Source: Manis javanica (lineage: Eukaryota; Chordata; Mammalia; Pholidota; Manidae). Taken from it: 64,000 bases of DNA. The stretch spans positions 45,949,034 to 46,013,033 of the forward strand of contig NC_133169.1 in the NCBI RefSeq assembly GCF_040802235.1. Direction: 5' to 3'. The notes below the pieces were generated by a model, which worked only from the letters and a program-made list of their open reading frames with translations, was not told the origin of the DNA and searched no databases. The position numbers and the translations under genes were made by a program. Below, piece by piece: positions 61,535 through 64,000 of the stretch (position 1 is the first letter of the stretch; the number at the start of each line of letters is the position of its first letter).

Positions 61535-62689
61535 AACCTCAACTTTTGAAAAAAAAAATATTGTGGAGATAGTTATTTTATGACATATTACATAAATCAA
61601 TGTACTAATTCATTTTATAAGAGAATCAAAAGGGTTCCATTTTTATGTAATGATTAACTATATGGCATATCAGGTCTCCCAAATCAGGATTAAAATATCG
61701 TGTGTCCAGTGAATCATATCCAGGTTAACAATGGTATTGAGAGTAATGGTGCATGCCATATATCAAATAAAGTATGAAATCAAATTCCATATAATTGAAA
61801 TAATAAAGTTCAAAAAGATTCTCATGGAAATAAGTGTGATTGAGAATATGGTATCAGAAGAGAAAACGAATGTGACAGAGCTGAAGATACTGGCAACCTG
61901 GAAATGTCCTGCTGGCCCCAGCAAGAAGGGCACCCAAGGAGCTTCTCTTTTCTTAAACCAAAATGTTAACAATCAATCCATGTGAAGAAATAGATCAGAT
62001 TTACTTCCTACATTTTATCCTGTGAATTCTGTTTTTTCACATGCTCCAAGAATGTGAACAATAAATAATTATTGAATATGTAAATGCAACTGAAATTCTT
62101 CAATTATTCTATTAAATATATAAGCTGCATCTCCCCACAAAAATAAACCTCATCCAAGAGCTGATCTCAGTTTGCAGTGTTTTAATGAATGCTTAAGCAA
62201 AAAAATTTTGGTAGTTTTAACTAATCCACACACAGTATGAGATACATATTAATTTCCATTTTAATATTTTAAGAGCATAAAAATTAAGTTAAAGGCAACT
62301 TTAAGTTGTGAAAATAAAAATAAGTGGACAACAAAAACACTAATTTTAATATATTGATATTAATAACAACAAAACAGGAATTAGGGACTTTATTATATGA
62401 AGAAATTCAGTAGATAAATGTTAATCTTTGTTGAATAACTTTTTATTCAAAATTCAATTAATGAAGTCCAACAGCCCACTAAAGCTATAAATGAAAACAA
62501 GCATATTATATTCTTATTTTTTACAATAGTGAATAATGCAAAAAGAGCCTAAAAATATAAAAATTTCTGCAAAATTATAAAAGTTTTGATAGTAAGTAGG
62601 ATTGTGTTCTATATTCCAGTCTCAGTTATCATACCTGTTCACATCAGAAGTTCTTATTTAAAAAACTGTACCTGGACAAGGATTTTAGG

Positions 62690-63130
62690 CCTATTTTTTT
62701 GACTGCTGTAACCAATTGTCACATTCTGTGGCTTGAAGCAATTTTACTATTGTAGAGTGCTGCCTTTTAGAAATCCAAGCCAGGTCACTTGGAGTGATAA
62801 TCTGGGATTAGCTGGCATGGCCACATTCCTTTCTAGAGTTCTACTGGAAATCCATTTCCTTGTATTTTGCATCCTCTATAGACTGTCAATGTTCCTTAGC
62901 CATGATCACTTCACTTCAATCTTTAAAGCCAGCAATGAAAGACCATCCTTCTTCCATAGACAATCTCTCATTAACATTGCTGAGAAAAGTCCTTATATAT
63001 TTAGGTGTTTATGTAACTATGTTACTCCTGTCTAGAAATCTGGCTAAATCCCCCATGTCCACTTCCTTAAATTAATCATATCCTCAAATTCACATTAGCC
63101 ATGCAAGTCTCATATTCATAGTTACCAATG
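62690..63130 (-). mobile_element. MaLR-like LTR inside tandem unit 2
   Basis: It aligns to the LTR at about 55,575-56,050 ('gctgtaaccaattgtcac', 'ttagctggcatggccacatt', 'attcctttctag'). Both copies are cut or diverged at their ends. Confidence 0.5.
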
Positions 63131-63363
63131 ATGTACCATCTTTCCTAGTCTCTTCTGGGACTCACAATAGTGAGTCTGAAGTCTGACTTAAGTAGAGCAC
63201 ACTCTAAATAATAAGTAGTCAGATTTTGATACAATCTGAGATAAAGTTGAATAATAAATATGAACCGTATCCTTGTATATTGAAATAAAATATAATCTTA
63301 ATAAAGATATTTACATACTTACACTAGATTATGAAAATCCAAAGCATCTCTAAAAAGTAAAGT

Positions 63364-64000
63364 TTAATCTTTCTTTGTAGCAGTTCTATTCTTTTTCTCA
63401 TAAAATCTATAATGATAAAGTTTCCATATAACGTTCCCTAAAGCTGCCCTGATTTCCTTGTTTCTTAGACTGTATATTACTGGGTTCAGAAATGGAGGCA
63501 ACACAGCATAGAACACAGACACTAAAAAATCCACAAGATGTGGTGAATCAGGAACAGGCTTCAGATAGGCAGTGGTGGCTGTTATAAGAAATGTCATCAC
63601 AACTATGAGATGGGCAGGCAGGTGGAGAAGGCTTCTGACCATCCTTGTAAGGATGGCATCCTCAGCACTATGTTAAAAATGGATATAAATGTATAACCTA
63701 TAGAAACTAAACAGAAAAGTCCATATATGAACCCAATCACAATACTAAGATCAATGGTAGGGTATATCTCTGAGCAGCAGGGAGGGCACATCATAGAAAA
63801 ATGGAGGGAGTTTTCTGGAGCTGCAGAATAATAAAGGGAAGGTTCCAGCCGAGTACAAGACCCCAATGATGCTCCCAAGGACCCAGGAGGCAGCTGCTGT
63901 CCTCACACAGACCCCCTGCTCATCATGATGTTGTAATGCAGCGGGAGACAGATGGCTGCACAGCGGTCATGGGACATGGACGTCAGGATGAAGAGGTCAC
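63364..64000 (-). pseudogene. Olfactory receptor, OR14-like, pseudogene, partial at window end
   Basis: The last two thirds of an OR exon; the N-terminal part lies beyond 64,000. It reads '[22 protein letters not shown]', then after frame changes 'IDLSIVIGFIYGLFCLVSIGY', 'FNIVLRMPSLQGWSEAFSTCLP', 'HLIVVMTFLITATTAYLKPVPD' and 'LPPFLNPVIYSLRNKEIRAALGNVIW'. Breaks include a frame change near 63,910, one around 63,770-63,790 with a short loss where 'SLLKISCSE' is expected, and four bases fewer than its 56 kb paralogue near 63,630. The stop is at 63,364-63,366. It is not functional. Confidence 0.88.

Larger units (their letters stand above)
61535..64000. repeat. Tandem duplication unit, copy 2 (runs off the window)
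   Basis: Counterpart of 54,415-57,116, in the same order and orientation. It holds a MaLR-like LTR at about 62,690-63,130 and an OR pseudogene that continues past 64,000. Confidence 0.75.

Noticed and set aside
1-64000. tRNA, rRNA or other structured RNA genes
   Set aside because: I looked for cloverleaf-type and other RNA signatures by eye and found none I could support; a covariance-model search would be needed.

Overview
The window reads as nuclear DNA of a placental mammal. It is AT-rich, gene-poor and full of LINE-1 pieces, retroviral LTRs and olfactory receptor (OR) loci. The L1 3' ends look laurasiatherian. The unusual 3' end of the large L1 at 37.8-44.5 kb matches, from memory only, a repeat I associate with pangolins (Manis). 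That genus is a best guess that I cannot test here.

Genes. The only gene that looks functional is one intronless OR coding exon of the OR14-like group (31,531-32,475, plus strand), with a splice acceptor 20 bases before its ATG. Four further OR14-like loci, all on the minus strand, are pseudogenes: 4.0-4.9 kb, 45.2-46.1 kb, 56.3-57.1 kb and 63.4 kb to the window end. The last two lie in a diverged tandem duplication with an offset near 7.1 kb. A processed SEPTIN7 retrocopy with 5' UTR, whole coding region, 3' UTR and poly(A) fills about 49.5-52.1 kb on the minus strand.

Mobile elements. From left to right: a class I type LTR at 6.9-8.06 kb (minus); a 2.8 kb segment at 8.4-11.2 kb that recurs at 15.95-24.5 kb; L1 and class I retroviral remains at 11.2-15.9 kb ending in a second LTR of the same family (plus); and an ERVL-like provirus at 17,536-23,164 with two LTRs and a 5-bp target duplication. 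That provirus carries a 10-bp-unit minisatellite and sits inside the second copy of the 2.8 kb segment, so the first copy shows the empty site. An MLT1-like LTR lies at 24.8-25.2 kb, with L1 3' ends scattered through the rest.

The most unusual object is the 6.7 kb L1 at 37,775-44,513 (minus, 16-bp target duplication). Its 3' end contains a 150-codon reading frame that resembles the transmembrane subunit of a gammaretrovirus-type envelope, followed by about 1 kb of non-L1 sequence with a poly(A) signal. This looks like an L1 lineage that took over a retroviral 3' end.

Functionally this is an OR cluster in decay: one receptor probably survives, and the rest is duplication debris broken by mutation and retroelement insertion.
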